A DNA stretch of 64,000 bases, from positions 25,018-89,017 of the forward strand of contig NZ_VLNR01000027.1 in the NCBI RefSeq assembly GCF_007489275.1. The letters run 5' to 3'. This document shows, one piece after another, positions 48,299 to 57,133 of the stretch. The notes under the pieces were generated by a model. It worked only from the letters and a program-made list of their open reading frames with translations, searched no databases and was not told the origin of the DNA. The position numbers and the translations under genes are program-made. Numbering within the stretch: the first letter of the stretch is position 1; every line of letters begins with the position of its first letter. The stretch comes from Aquimarina algiphila. Its GTDB lineage: Bacteria; Bacteroidota; Bacteroidia; Flavobacteriales; Flavobacteriaceae.

Positions 48299-48316
48299 TC
48301 AAAAAAATTAATTGCT

Positions 48317-49309
48317 GTGGCCAAAATAGGAGATATAGATGTAGGGGAATTCCCGTTGTTATTAGCCCCGATGGAAGATGTAAGTGACCCACCTTTTCGC
48401 GCGTTGTGTAAAGAACAAGGTGCAGATGTTGTATATACAGAATTTATCTCTAGCGAAGGCTTAATTCGAGATGCTGCCAAAAGTGTAATCAAGCTTGATA
48501 TTTACGAAAAAGAACGTCCTGTAGGGATTCAGATTTTTGGAGCCAATCTGGATTCTATGCTTAAATCGGTAGAAATCGTAGAGGCATCAGGACCGGATAT
48601 CATTGATATTAATTTTGGATGTCCTGTAAAAAAAGTAGTAAGTAAAGGTGCTGGTGCCGGAATATTAAAAGATATTGACCTTATGGTCTCCCTTACCGAG
48701 GCCATGGTTAAACATACTAAACTCCCCATAACGGTAAAAACGAGATTGGGTTGGGATCATGATTCGATCAGAATTGTAGAAGTAGCAGAGCGATTACAAG
48801 ATATAGGAGCAAAGGCTATTTCTATCCATGGGCGTACCCGTGCACAAATGTATAAGGGTAATGCCGACTGGAAACCGATTGCCGAGGTAAAAAACAATCC
48901 TAGAATGCACATCCCTGTATTTGGTAATGGGGATGTTGATACTCCCGAACGTGCTATGGAAATGAGAGATCAGTATGGCCTTGATGGTGCTATGATTGGT
49001 CGTGCCAGTATTGGATATCCCTGGTTTTTTAGAGAAGTGAAACATTATTTTGAAACCGGCGAGCACTTACCTCCCCCAACATTGGATGAACGTGTGATTG
49101 CTGCACGCAGGCATTTACAAATGGCTATTGACTGGAAAGGAGAAAAATTAGGTGTTTTTGAAACCCGAAGACATTATACCAATTATTTTAAAGGGATACC
49201 TCATTTTAAAGAATATCGAACCAAAATGGTTACCAGTGACCATCCTGAAGATGTATTTGCAACCTTTGACGAGGTACAAAAAACATTTACAGGATTTGAG
49301 TTTGTTTAA
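48317..49309 (+). CDS. dusB: tRNA-dihydrouridine synthase B
   Basis: A 330-residue FMN enzyme that reduces uridine to dihydrouridine in tRNA. The start is GTG at 48317 (protein begins VAKIGDIDVGEFPLLLAPMED), because the upstream ATG at 48278 lies above a promoter box. Family motifs are APMEDVSDPPFR, TEFISSEG, INFGCPVKKVVSKGAGAG (catalytic Cys near 100), SIHGRTRAQMYKGNADW (near 168) and NGDVDTPERA. It is a plus-strand gene after the T9SS protein. Confidence 0.95.
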   Translation: MAKIGDIDVGEFPLLLAPMEDVSDPPFRALCKEQGADVVYTEFISSEGLIRDAAKSVIKLDIYEKERPVGIQIFGANLDSMLKSVEIVEASGPDIIDINFGCPVKKVVSKGAGAGILKDIDLMVSLTEAMVKHTKLPITVKTRLGWDHDSIRIVEVAERLQDIGAKAISIHGRTRAQMYKGNADWKPIAEVKNNPRMHIPVFGNGDVDTPERAMEMRDQYGLDGAMIGRASIGYPWFFREVKHYFETGEHLPPPTLDERVIAARRHLQMAIDWKGEKLGVFETRRHYTNYFKGIPHFKEYRTKMVTSDHPEDVFATFDEVQKTFTGFEFV

Positions 49310-49328
49310 TATTGATTAAAATACTTCT

Positions 49329-49967
49329 TTACCCATAATTATCTGTGCGTACTACTGGCGTTGGATCGTTCTCTTTAATTCTAGTTCTGCATTTCTTTTC
49401 GATATCAAAGACATTATCGATTTGAGAAATATAAATAATATCAGGTACAAAATGATTTGAACCATTCTTTCTATTTCTCATTTTTCCGGTTCTTAATTCT
49501 AATTCGAGATTACCAGAATTTCTGTTCTTCTTAATCTGTATATTCCCCGAAAACTGCTCCCAATCTTTTATTTCTATAGTTCCTTTTCTATATTTTATTA
49601 ATCTATTTTCGGTTCCTACAAAGTATCCTCCTTTTTGAAAAAGCATAAACATTCCCCAAATCAACATTGCTATACCAATTATAACAAACAAACCAATAAT
49701 TAGTCCTGGAAATAATAAGGGTTCTAAATTATCGAGGCTCCCTACCATTGCAGTGCCGTTGGATGTAAAATGAACTTCTTCTTTTTTAAATAATGGTCCA
49801 AAAAAAGCAACTACAAAAATACTTACAAACCCATTCCAGAAAAGAGAAAACAACAAAATTGCGATCGACTTTTTTATGGGATGATTCCTTTTACTTTTTA
49901 CCAAAAAGTCTACTTGTTCTGAGTCTATAACCGTTTTAAGATCTCTGGGAATGCTACTTAAATTCAT
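49329..49967 (-). CDS. hypothetical two-helix membrane protein
   Basis: A 212-residue protein with two hydrophobic helices (about 33-58 and 83-112), separated by a loop, and a C-terminal cytoplasmic or periplasmic part that looks like a small beta domain (GGYFVGTENRLIKYRKGTIEIKDWEQF), similar in pattern to bacterial PH-like domains. No function is known. It is convergent with dusB. Confidence 0.8.
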   Translation of the reverse strand: MNLSSIPRDLKTVIDSEQVDFLVKSKRNHPIKKSIAILLFSLFWNGFVSIFVVAFFGPLFKKEEVHFTSNGTAMVGSLDNLEPLLFPGLIIGLFVIIGIAMLIWGMFMLFQKGGYFVGTENRLIKYRKGTIEIKDWEQFSGNIQIKKNRNSGNLELELRTGKMRNRKNGSNHFVPDIIYISQIDNVFDIEKKCRTRIKENDPTPVVRTDNYG

Positions 49968-50110
49968 ATTAAATTTTGTTTTCTACACCCAATATTACTA
50001 CAAAATTGGTATTAATTACTCTAATATGTACCTAAATGACCAATAATGTTACGATACTTCTAAATATCAATGTAAACTACATAAATTCTTTACTATCCTA
50101 TATGCTATAA

Positions 50111-50167
50111 TTGCGTTAGGGATAGGAACAAGCTACCGTGTAGCGTGAATAGCCCGCTCGAACGCCC
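50111..50167. repeat. dispersed palindromic repeat, short form
   Basis: AGGGATAG at 50118 and GAATAGCCCG at 50147-50156 match, in reverse orientation, the outer blocks of the repeat at 46512-46608. The centre has a different small hairpin (GCTA CCGTG TAGC). Confidence 0.55.
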
Positions 50168-50210
50168 AAATCTTATAACAAGCCTAAAAGATTACATCAT
50201 AATTAATAGA

Positions 50211-50242
50211 GTTGTCACTCTGGTGTAGACCAGAATCTATGA
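50211..50242. repeat. hairpin repeat related to the 42.2 kb element
   Basis: GTTGTCACTCTGGTGTAG is followed by CCAGAATCTATG; flanks TTGTCA, GTAG and GAATCTAT are shared with the 42171 element while the stem bases differ in a way that keeps pairing (TCTGG with CCAGA). CGTTGGAATGATAGG near 50270-50284 resembles the inverted right end. Confidence 0.5.
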
Positions 50243-50372
50243 TTTATGCTCTTAAGTAAATTCTACATACGTTGGAATGATAGGTCTTATCAATCTAGAA
50301 CTTGATGATGTATTAAAAGTGTTATTATCGAATACACTTCGACAAAAACTCAGCATAGCAATAGATGAACCG

Positions 50373-51575
50373 TTAACTTACCAGTTTCTGATTAATTCTA
50401 CTTGATGCCAGTAATGAAGCAATAAAACCAATAATGGTAATCGTGAAAAACACTACTACAAAACTAATCCCAGTAATGCGGGTTGGATAAGGTAAAGACG
50501 GAGTAATCATCAATAAACCAAACTGCTGTTGTAATACGATGATTATAAATCCTAGAAGCAGCCCCAGCAACGCTCCTAAAATAGTCATAAGAGAACCTTG
50601 AAACAAAAATATTTTTCTGATCCCCGCCAAGGATGCCCCTACATTGTATAGTGTTTTTACATTACTTTTCTTATCGATAATCATCATGATAATAGCTCCT
50701 GCCACATTAAACAAGGCTATGATGGCAATCAAAGTAATCACCAGGTATGAAACCAAATTTTCGGTATTCAACATTCTGTAAAGGGTCTCATTAAGCTGAA
50801 TCCTGTTTTTTACAATCACCTTATGATCAAAAATAGCTACTAACTCCTGTACTACTTTTGCTTCATCGGCTTGAGGCGCCAATTTAAGTTCGATATGAGT
50901 TACTTTATCTTGCGGTAATTCTAATAATTTGCGTGCCAAACCAGTGGTCGCAAATATGTATTTCTTATCAAGCTCATCATTAAGGCTATAAATGCCAATA
51001 TTTACAGCTTTTTCTGAGCTAAATGCTTTTGATGGATCATTAGGAATGCCTTTACCGGGTTTTGGCACGTATATACTCAACAGATTGGTATAGGTCTGTT
51101 CGACCCCCATGCTCAATTCTCTACTGATCCCATTACCGGCAACCACCTGAAAATCATTATTGGTGAGCCATTCTCCATACACCAAAATACTATCAGTCTG
51201 GATGACCTCATGGTAATTACTATCAACACCTTTGATGTATGCTGTTTTTTGTTTTTCTCTAAATTCTAAAAATACACGTTCCTCTACAATTTCGGAGAAG
51301 TTGATCACTCCTTCGAGTTTTGACAATTTTTCTTTTTGGGTATCGGTAAAGGTAAATGTCTTTCCGCTTTCGGGAAAAATCTTAAGATCAGGATCAAAAT
51401 AAGAAGAAAACTGAAGACTAAAATCTTTAAGCCCTGCAAAACCCGATAACACCAGGAATAACGCCATAGCTCCTATCACCACTCCTGCCGCTGCAATAAT
51501 CGTTATAATATTAATTGCATTACTACTTCCTGGAGAAAATAAATATCGCTTGGCGATGTATAATGAAAAATTCAA
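50373..51575 (-). CDS. LolE/FtsX-type ABC transporter permease
   Basis: A 400-residue permease with an N-terminal helix (NIITIIAAAGVVIGAMALFLVLSGF), a large periplasmic MacB-PCD-like domain (about 50-260), and three C-terminal helices of the FtsX domain (AIIMMIIDKKSNVKTLYNVGAS, near 300). Proteins of this kind extract lipoproteins (LolCE) or act in division. I use TTG 51575, giving the usual LNFSLYIAKRYLFS start; a longer frame from TTG 51608 overlaps a promoter box. No ATPase partner is next to it. Confidence 0.88.
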   Translation of the reverse strand: MNFSLYIAKRYLFSPGSSNAINIITIIAAAGVVIGAMALFLVLSGFAGLKDFSLQFSSYFDPDLKIFPESGKTFTFTDTQKEKLSKLEGVINFSEIVEERVFLEFREKQKTAYIKGVDSNYHEVIQTDSILVYGEWLTNNDFQVVAGNGISRELSMGVEQTYTNLLSIYVPKPGKGIPNDPSKAFSSEKAVNIGIYSLNDELDKKYIFATTGLARKLLELPQDKVTHIELKLAPQADEAKVVQELVAIFDHKVIVKNRIQLNETLYRMLNTENLVSYLVITLIAIIALFNVAGAIIMMIIDKKSNVKTLYNVGASLAGIRKIFLFQGSLMTILGALLGLLLGFIIIVLQQQFGLLMITPSLPYPTRITGISFVVVFFTITIIGFIASLLASSRINQKLVS

Positions 51576-51605
51576 TTCGCTATAATGATCATTAAATGTG
51601 AATAC

Positions 51606-51613
51606 CAAAAATA
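51606..51613 (-). promoter_or_regulatory. -7 promoter box of the permease gene
   Basis: On the minus strand this reads TATTTTTG. It lies 30 bases before TTG 51575 and covers the alternative TTG at 51608, arguing for the shorter start. Confidence 0.45.
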
Positions 51614-51774
51614 AGTATCAACTCAAAAAAGGGATACTATATTTGATTTGGGAATAAAGATAAGAGAATAAAGAGAAATGAAAATGTTATTTCTGTTACT
51701 TACCATGAATTTCCTAAAAAAGAGTACTAAAAAATTAGTTTTGATACTTAACGAACCTTTATTAAAGAATCTTT

Positions 51775-52167
51775 TTATTTCTTTTTACGTTTTTCCAGAA
51801 GATCAGGATTCAAAAGTGGGTTCTCTTCTCCTTTGACTGCTTTTTCTATATTAGAGATATACTCCAGAGAATCATCAATATAATAAGACACTTCTGGCAT
51901 ACGACGCAACTGATTTTTGGTTCGTTGCGCTACCTGGTGTTTGATTTGTGATTTTACTGCATTTACTTCTTTTAGTACTTTTTCACCTTCCTGATGCGGA
52001 AAAACACTCATATATACTTTTGCGATAGAAAGATCTGTAGTTACTGTTACTTTGGTTACGGAAACCAAAATCCCCTGTACTCCCGCTTCACGCAATGCCA
52101 GTTGTATCACATCGGCAACATCGCGCTGTAATACTCCTGCTATTTTTTTCTGTCTGTTTGTTTCCAT
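51775..52167 (-). CDS. rbfA: 30S ribosome-binding factor A
   Basis: A 130-residue KH-like protein that helps 16S rRNA 5'-end processing and 30S maturation in the cold. It starts at ATG 52167 (METNRQKKIAGVLQRDVADVIQ); a longer in-frame extension upstream is antisense to the epimerase gene and not conserved. Typical blocks are VTVTTDLSIAKVYMSVFP (near 42) and RTKNQLRRMPEVSYYIDDSLE (near 86). A -7 box sits four bases before the ATG, so the message looks leaderless. Confidence 0.94.
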   Translation of the reverse strand: METNRQKKIAGVLQRDVADVIQLALREAGVQGILVSVTKVTVTTDLSIAKVYMSVFPHQEGEKVLKEVNAVKSQIKHQVAQRTKNQLRRMPEVSYYIDDSLEYISNIEKAVKGEENPLLNPDLLEKRKKK

Positions 52168-52171
52168 GGTG

Positions 52172-52179
52172 CAAAAATA
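52172..52179 (-). promoter_or_regulatory. -7 promoter box of rbfA
   Basis: On the minus strand this reads TATTTTTG, four bases before the ATG, the same layout as at glyS. Confidence 0.5.
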
Positions 52180-52222
52180 CATATTAATTGTACTTTTACC
52201 AACGTAGTTATAAATGTATATT

Positions 52223-52636
52223 ATGAACCATATTAATAAAATAGAACATCTGGGTATTGCCGTTAAGGATATCGAACAAGCCAATACTTTATACGAAAAG
52301 CTTTTGGGCGTTCCTCCATATAAACAGGAAGCTGTAGAAAGTGAAGCGGTCATTACTTCTTTTTTTAAGGTAGGTGATAGCAAAATAGAATTGCTGGCCA
52401 GTACACAGGATGATGGCCCCATCGGAAAATTTATTGCCAAAAAAGGAGAAGGTATTCATCATATTGCTTTTGATGTAGATGATATTGTACTCGAATTGGA
52501 ACGATTAGAGCAAGAAGGATTTCAGATCCTTAATAAAACGCCCAAGAAAGGAGCTGATAATAAGTTAGTCGCTTTTATTCATCCAAAAACCACTAATGGA
52601 GTTTTGGTAGAATTGTGCCAGGAAGTTCCAAAATAA
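52223..52636 (+). CDS. mce: methylmalonyl-CoA epimerase
   Basis: A 137-residue single VOC-domain enzyme that interconverts (R)- and (S)-methylmalonyl-CoA in propionate/succinate metabolism. Metal ligands are visible as His in IEHLGIAVKD (near 9), His in GEGIHHIAFDVDD (near 82) and Glu in GVLVELCQE (near 133). ATG 52223 is preferred to the ATG nine bases upstream by comparison with relatives. It is divergent from rbfA, which lies 55 bases away. Confidence 0.92.
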   Translation: MNHINKIEHLGIAVKDIEQANTLYEKLLGVPPYKQEAVESEAVITSFFKVGDSKIELLASTQDDGPIGKFIAKKGEGIHHIAFDVDDIVLELERLEQEGFQILNKTPKKGADNKLVAFIHPKTTNGVLVELCQEVPK

Positions 52637-52721
52637 GATGCTCTCATACCCTATATAACAAGCGGTTACTACAAATAAATAGTACAAGAATATAGAATAC
52701 TTAAAATAATAGAAAAAAATG

Positions 52722-52753
52722 TTTGGCGTGTTTATATCAAATCCTTAAATTTG
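52722..52753 (+). promoter_or_regulatory. promoter of the tRNA gene
   Basis: TTTG at 52722-52725 and TAAATTTG at 52746-52753, exactly matching TTTG-N20-TAnnTTTG. It predicts a start near 52760, just before the tRNA at 52766. Confidence 0.8.
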
Positions 52754-52765
52754 CCCTCCGTTTTA

Positions 52766-52839
52766 GGTCCCATAGCTCAGCTGGTTAGAGCACCTGACTC
52801 ATAATCAGGGGGTCCTTGGTTCGAGCCCAAGTGGGACCA
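52766..52839 (+). tRNA. tRNA with CAU anticodon (Met elongator or Ile2)
   Basis: 74 bases fold into a standard cloverleaf: acceptor GGTCCCA/TGGGACC, D arm GCTC/GAGC, anticodon stem CCTGA/TCAGG with loop CTCATAA (anticodon CAT), T arm CTTGG/CCAAG with TTCGAGC. The 3' CCA is not encoded in full (ACC then T). The C4-G69 and C5-G68 pairs resemble determinants for the lysidine synthase TilS, so it could be tRNA-Ile2 rather than elongator tRNA-Met; sequence alone does not settle it. It is the left border of the restriction island. Confidence 0.93.
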
Positions 52840-52849
52840 CCTTAATAAT

Positions 52850-52886
52850 CAAAGAGTTACGATAATAAAATTTCGTAACTCTTTTT
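52850..52886 (+). terminator. terminator of the tRNA transcript
   Basis: AAAGAGTTACGA / TCGTAACTCTTT form a 12-bp stem with an A/T-rich loop, ending in a T run; it starts 11 bases after the tRNA. Confidence 0.85.
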
Positions 52887-52895
52887 GTTTTTATG

Positions 52896-53042
52896 CTATT
52901 CTGGGACAATTTGCTCGGTTTTTGCTCGGTTTTGGTGGGTTAATCTGATCGTAAAACGTTTATAATAGAAATTTGATATTATTCTGGAAACAAATTTTAA
53001 TGACAAATTTTTAAGATAAGATCTATTAGTATTAGTACTCAT
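52896..53042 (-). pseudogene. possible remnant 48-codon frame next to the tRNA
   Basis: A minus-strand frame from ATG 53042 to TAG at 52896 reads through a direct repeat (TTGCTCGGTTT twice, at 52910 and 52922) and ends NRAKTEQIVPE. The position, just beside a tRNA 3' end and pointing to it, is where a site-specific integrase would end, so it may be the scar of one. It has no recombinase motifs, so this is a guess. Confidence 0.25.
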
Positions 53043-53105
53043 TTTTTAATATAAATTAAAGGTTTAAGCATTATACCCTATTTACTAAGACCACATTCAA
53101 TAATC

Positions 53106-53786
53106 TTACAAATCCATCCCTGCCCCATTTAATTTAAGCCATTGTAACTGTTTATCATAATTAGGAATAATTTTATCTAAATCATTCCAAAAAGCTTTAG
53201 TGTGGTTTGGATGGATAATATGTACCAACTCGTGAGCTACAATGTAATTTAATACATCAATAGGAGCCATAGCACATTTCCAATGAAAGTTTAGGTTGCC
53301 TTTTGATGTACAGGAAGCCCAACGGTGCTGTAATTCCATAACTTTTACGTCTTGTGGTTCTACTCCAAGCTGTCCTTTGTATCTATTGAGAATAGGTTTT
53401 AATTTTTCTCGAAGCTTCTCTTTATAAAAATCAATAAAGTATGTTTTAGCTTTAGTCTTATTTATTTTAGAGATTATAAAGTACCCGCTTTTTAGTTTAA
53501 TTCCTTTAAACTCATCATTCGTTAATTGTAATCTATAATTTCTGCCGAGATACAAAAACGATTGACCATTTACATAATCACGTTCTATTTTCTGTGCATT
53601 GAGTTGTGTCCACTCTGCTAAATTCTTATGGATTTGATATTCTTTAGATTGTAAAACAGCAGTCAATTCTTCTTTTGTAATCTCTTCTGGTACTCTTGCA
53701 GAAACAGACCCATCTCTTTCAACGAATATACTTACTGTCTTTCGTTGACATCTGGTAATTGTAATATCTAATTCTCCAAAAATCAT
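53106..53786 (-). CDS. YgjP/DUF45 family zinc metallopeptidase of the RM operon
   Basis: A 226-residue protein of the DUF45/YgjP (M48-like) family. The zinc site HELVHIIHPNH is at about residue 188, with a preceding LQHRWASCTSKGNLNFHW block typical of the family. These proteins are frequent companions of type I restriction genes, where their role is not established; they could process or regulate HsdR. Its start overlaps the hsdR stop by four bases (ATGA). It is the last gene of the operon. Confidence 0.92.
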   Translation of the reverse strand: MIFGELDITITRCQRKTVSIFVERDGSVSARVPEEITKEELTAVLQSKEYQIHKNLAEWTQLNAQKIERDYVNGQSFLYLGRNYRLQLTNDEFKGIKLKSGYFIISKINKTKAKTYFIDFYKEKLREKLKPILNRYKGQLGVEPQDVKVMELQHRWASCTSKGNLNFHWKCAMAPIDVLNYIVAHELVHIIHPNHTKAFWNDLDKIIPNYDKQLQWLKLNGAGMDL

Positions 53787-56700
53787 TCGCCTCCTGTAAG
53801 TTCTTCATGTCTTTTTTTAGCCAAAGCCATTATTTCTACACTAAGTTTTTCGTGCAATTCTGAAACAGCTTCTACTTCAGTAAACAATAGTTTTTCATCT
53901 AATTCTCCTTGTAATTTACGAATTTCTGATGTTCTTTCTTTCCAGAAATTAGGCTTATTGATAGCTTCTCGTAATAGCTCAACTACTTCTATAGTTAATG
54001 ATTTTACAGCTTCTTTTTCATCGGCATCTATTTCTTTCTCATCATAAGCTTCTATGTAGATTAAATCAAAGAAGGGGAGTTCTTGCGGACTTAAACCTGG
54101 TTCTTCATTTTCATTCTCTCTTCCTTCTGCTAAGTCATTTCTTAAATAAGTAAACTCTTCAACAATTTGTTCCCAATTTTCTTTATAACGGTCTAGAATT
54201 TCTTCCATTCGTTTTAAGAATCGTTTATATAAAGCGGGGTCTTTATCCATATTCACTTTAATATGTCTACGGATGGCATGCTCCATTTCAGAAGCTTTAG
54301 ATTTTGGTGTCCTTCCATACTTATCTAATTCGGTTCCGAAATCGTCTGACAATAAACTAACAGGAGGTATTTTACTATTAATGCCTAAACTTTCTAAATG
54401 GGTATCAATAAGTTTTCTAACTTTTGCCTTTGCCCATTTTAAATCCATGGTAGGGTCTTTGTATCTATCTCTAATTCGCATTAATAAATACCCTAATCTT
54501 TTAGCAGGTATATAATATTCTTTGGCTACTTCTGAGTTAAATAGTAAGTCTAAAGAATCAAAAAAGGCTTTGAGATAGGTGTCAAATTGTGCTCTAAAAG
54601 GAATCGATTTTGCTAAATCTATACAACTCTCGGCTAATTGAAATTCTTCATCTTTATCGATCATGGTCTGTTCTACAAATGCTTTAAATTGTTTGATGCC
54701 CTTGTCTTCAAACAATTGAATCATTCGGTTGTATCTGGATTCTAAAACAGGAATTTCTTTATTGATATCTTTAAAATAGTTCAATAACTCTTTAATGTCT
54801 TCTTCATCTTCTGCTCCCCAAATATTCAATGCAGTTTTTAAATGATTAGAAACCCCAAAGTAATCAACTAAAATACCGTGCGATTTTTGTCCTTTTACAC
54901 GATTCACCCTTGAAATAGCTTGCAATAAATCATGTTCTCTGATGTTTTTATCTAAATACATTGCCTGCGCAATTGGCGCATCGAATCCTGTGAGTAATCG
55001 ATCGCATACACATAAGAAAGCTACCCCAGTTTCAGGGTTTAAGTAATTTCCTTCTTCGTCTGTACTGTAATCAAAATCTTTTTTAAAATTATCAACTGCT
55101 TTTAAAGCTTTAGCTTTTTGCCGTGCAGCACTAATATAACCTAATTCATTATTGTCTTGCTTTGAAACCACAGTACATGATTCAATAAATTCAATTTGTT
55201 GAATCAATTCTTCATCTTTTTCTTCTTTACCTTTTTCTATGGTTAGTCGTTCTTGTAATGCTTTTTTTATGAGGTTTTCATAACGTGCAGCAGCTATAAT
55301 TGAACTAGATACTACCATGGCTTTGTAACCATTAGGCAAAATTTCATCTATATAATGATTCACCAAATCTTTGGCAATTTTTTGTAAGCGATCCATGCTT
55401 TCTAGGTAGGCTTGCATACCTCCATAACGTTTCTGTATTTCTGCTTTTTCTTCTTTGGTTCTTTCTTTAAAAATATCTTCAAACCCTCTATCGAAAGCCT
55501 CTTTATCATTAATTTTATCTAAACTTGTTTTCCCTTGATAAATGATGTTTAGTGTTGCTCTATCATCTACAGCTTCTTTTATTTTGTAGGTATCTATAAA
55601 TTCTGAAGATTCTCCAAAACGTTCGTGTGTTTTTTGCTTGTGTCGCTCTGTTAAGAGCGGTGTACCTGTAAAGGCAATTCTTGCAGCATTAGGAAAAGCA
55701 GAAAACATATTATCTCCCATATCTCCACCTTGTGTACGGTGTGCTTCATCTATTAAAATAACGATACGATCTGATGGGTTAACTTCTTCAAAAGCTTTGA
55801 ATTCGGGCACTTCCCCTTTTTCATAAAAAGCCTTGAGGATAGCTTTAGAATGTTTGTACTCCTCTTGAATAAATTTGTGAATCATTACCATGCTTAAATC
55901 AGATTCATCTCCACTTAACTTAAGAACTAATTCTTTTCTGGAGGAAACAATATTTTTTTCCTTAAACTCTCCTGTTAGTTTGGCATCTTCTGAAAGTTGT
56001 ATTTCTAAATCTTTACGGTCTATAGTTAAGATGGCTTTATAATCTTTCAGATCTTTTTGAGATCGTAATTTACGTACTAAAAAGACCATGGTTAAAGATT
56101 TTCCAGAACCTTGGGTATGCCAAACCACACCACTACGGTGTTTTCCTGTTCCTTGTTGTCGCAGTCGATCTAAAATTTTGCCTACAGCTCTGTATTGTTG
56201 GTAACGACATACAATTTTTGCTGTTACACCCGTATCTAATGTTTTATAGAGTGTAAAGTGCTTAAGTACATCGAGCATAATTTCTTTGTTCAACATACCG
56301 TGCATGAGCACTTTTTGTCTAACTCTTGGGTCTTTATGTAACCCATTATCTTCGTATCGCTTTTTTTCCTCTTCAGAATATGCTGTAATATCAAAAGTTT
56401 TGTATTCGGTAGGAAAAATATCTTTCCAATTAAGGTAATATTCAAAATCCCCCGTTATGGTTCCAAATCTCGCTTCTTCTCCATGCGTAACGATACTGAA
56501 TAAGTTATAATGAAATAATCGTTCTTCTCCTTCTTTAACCCCAAAATCATCGTCTCTGGTATTGGCATATCGTTGAATTTGATTGATACCCTCGGAAAGC
56601 GGATCGCTTACATCTACATCTTTACATTCTATGACACAAAAGGGTAAACCGTTTACAAAAAGTACAATATCCGGTATAATGGCTTTTCGTGCTGCTCCTG

Positions 56701-57133
56701 GAGTATTTATCTTAAACTGGTTAATGGCTACAAAGTGATTGTTTTCCCAATGTTCGAAGTCTATGAGTTGTATTAAAGCATCGGTTTCTCCTGTGCGTTC
56801 ATTTTTTTCTACGGTAATTTTAGTTTTTCCTGTAAGTCGATTAAAAACTTCTGTATTGGCTTCTAATAAAGCCAAAGTGCCTTTTTCTGTAGTCGTTACT
56901 TCTTCGTAAATAGCTTCTAATTGTTTCTCTGTTAGCCATTCAGTACCTTTTATTGTATTGAGTTTGCTAACGGCTGTTTTAAAGGTTTCTTTAAGCGTTA
57001 CTTCTTTAAAATTACTACGTTTAGATACAGTTGGATCTTGGGGAATACCATTGGCTCCATGATTAATAACTTCCCACCCTAAGTCTTTTAATTTTTCTAA
57101 AAAAGGGAGCTCTACATTTTTATATTCTGCCAT
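53783..57133 (-). CDS. hsdR: type I restriction enzyme R subunit
   Basis: A 1116-residue translocase-nuclease that cuts unmodified DNA after ATP-driven translocation. The N-terminal nuclease shows a PD-(D/E)xK site (PDIVLFV with D155, then IECK near 168-171). The SF2 motor follows with Walker A QGSGKS (342-346) and DEAH box IDEAHRTQ (462-465), then helicase motifs such as SSSIIAAARY, CDRLLTGFDAP and QAISRVNRV. A C-terminal helical region, for docking to HsdM, is present. It overlaps hsdS by 14 bases, and all functional motifs are intact. Confidence 0.96.
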   Translation of the reverse strand: MAEYKNVELPFLEKLKDLGWEVINHGANGIPQDPTVSKRSNFKEVTLKETFKTAVSKLNTIKGTEWLTEKQLEAIYEEVTTTEKGTLALLEANTEVFNRLTGKTKITVEKNERTGETDALIQLIDFEHWENNHFVAINQFKINTPGAARKAIIPDIVLFVNGLPFCVIECKDVDVSDPLSEGINQIQRYANTRDDDFGVKEGEERLFHYNLFSIVTHGEEARFGTITGDFEYYLNWKDIFPTEYKTFDITAYSEEEKKRYEDNGLHKDPRVRQKVLMHGMLNKEIMLDVLKHFTLYKTLDTGVTAKIVCRYQQYRAVGKILDRLRQQGTGKHRSGVVWHTQGSGKSLTMVFLVRKLRSQKDLKDYKAILTIDRKDLEIQLSEDAKLTGEFKEKNIVSSRKELVLKLSGDESDLSMVMIHKFIQEEYKHSKAILKAFYEKGEVPEFKAFEEVNPSDRIVILIDEAHRTQGGDMGDNMFSAFPNAARIAFTGTPLLTERHKQKTHERFGESSEFIDTYKIKEAVDDRATLNIIYQGKTSLDKINDKEAFDRGFEDIFKERTKEEKAEIQKRYGGMQAYLESMDRLQKIAKDLVNHYIDEILPNGYKAMVVSSSIIAAARYENLIKKALQERLTIEKGKEEKDEELIQQIEFIESCTVVSKQDNNELGYISAARQKAKALKAVDNFKKDFDYSTDEEGNYLNPETGVAFLCVCDRLLTGFDAPIAQAMYLDKNIREHDLLQAISRVNRVKGQKSHGILVDYFGVSNHLKTALNIWGAEDEEDIKELLNYFKDINKEIPVLESRYNRMIQLFEDKGIKQFKAFVEQTMIDKDEEFQLAESCIDLAKSIPFRAQFDTYLKAFFDSLDLLFNSEVAKEYYIPAKRLGYLLMRIRDRYKDPTMDLKWAKAKVRKLIDTHLESLGINSKIPPVSLLSDDFGTELDKYGRTPKSKASEMEHAIRRHIKVNMDKDPALYKRFLKRMEEILDRYKENWEQIVEEFTYLRNDLAEGRENENEEPGLSPQELPFFDLIYIEAYDEKEIDADEKEAVKSLTIEVVELLREAINKPNFWKERTSEIRKLQGELDEKLLFTEVEAVSELHEKLSVEIMALAKKRHEELTGGE

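Larger units (their letters stand above)
49968..50372. other. 405-base intergenic region with repeat elements
   Basis: No gene seen. It carries two small repeat elements (50111-50167 and 50211-50242) and TTCGACAAAAACTCAGC at 50339-50355, a further piece of the dispersed-repeat theme near lepA. Confidence 0.6.

Noticed and set aside
52168..52440. Long N-terminal extension of rbfA
   Set aside because: It is antisense to the methylmalonyl-CoA epimerase gene and lies beyond the rbfA promoter box.
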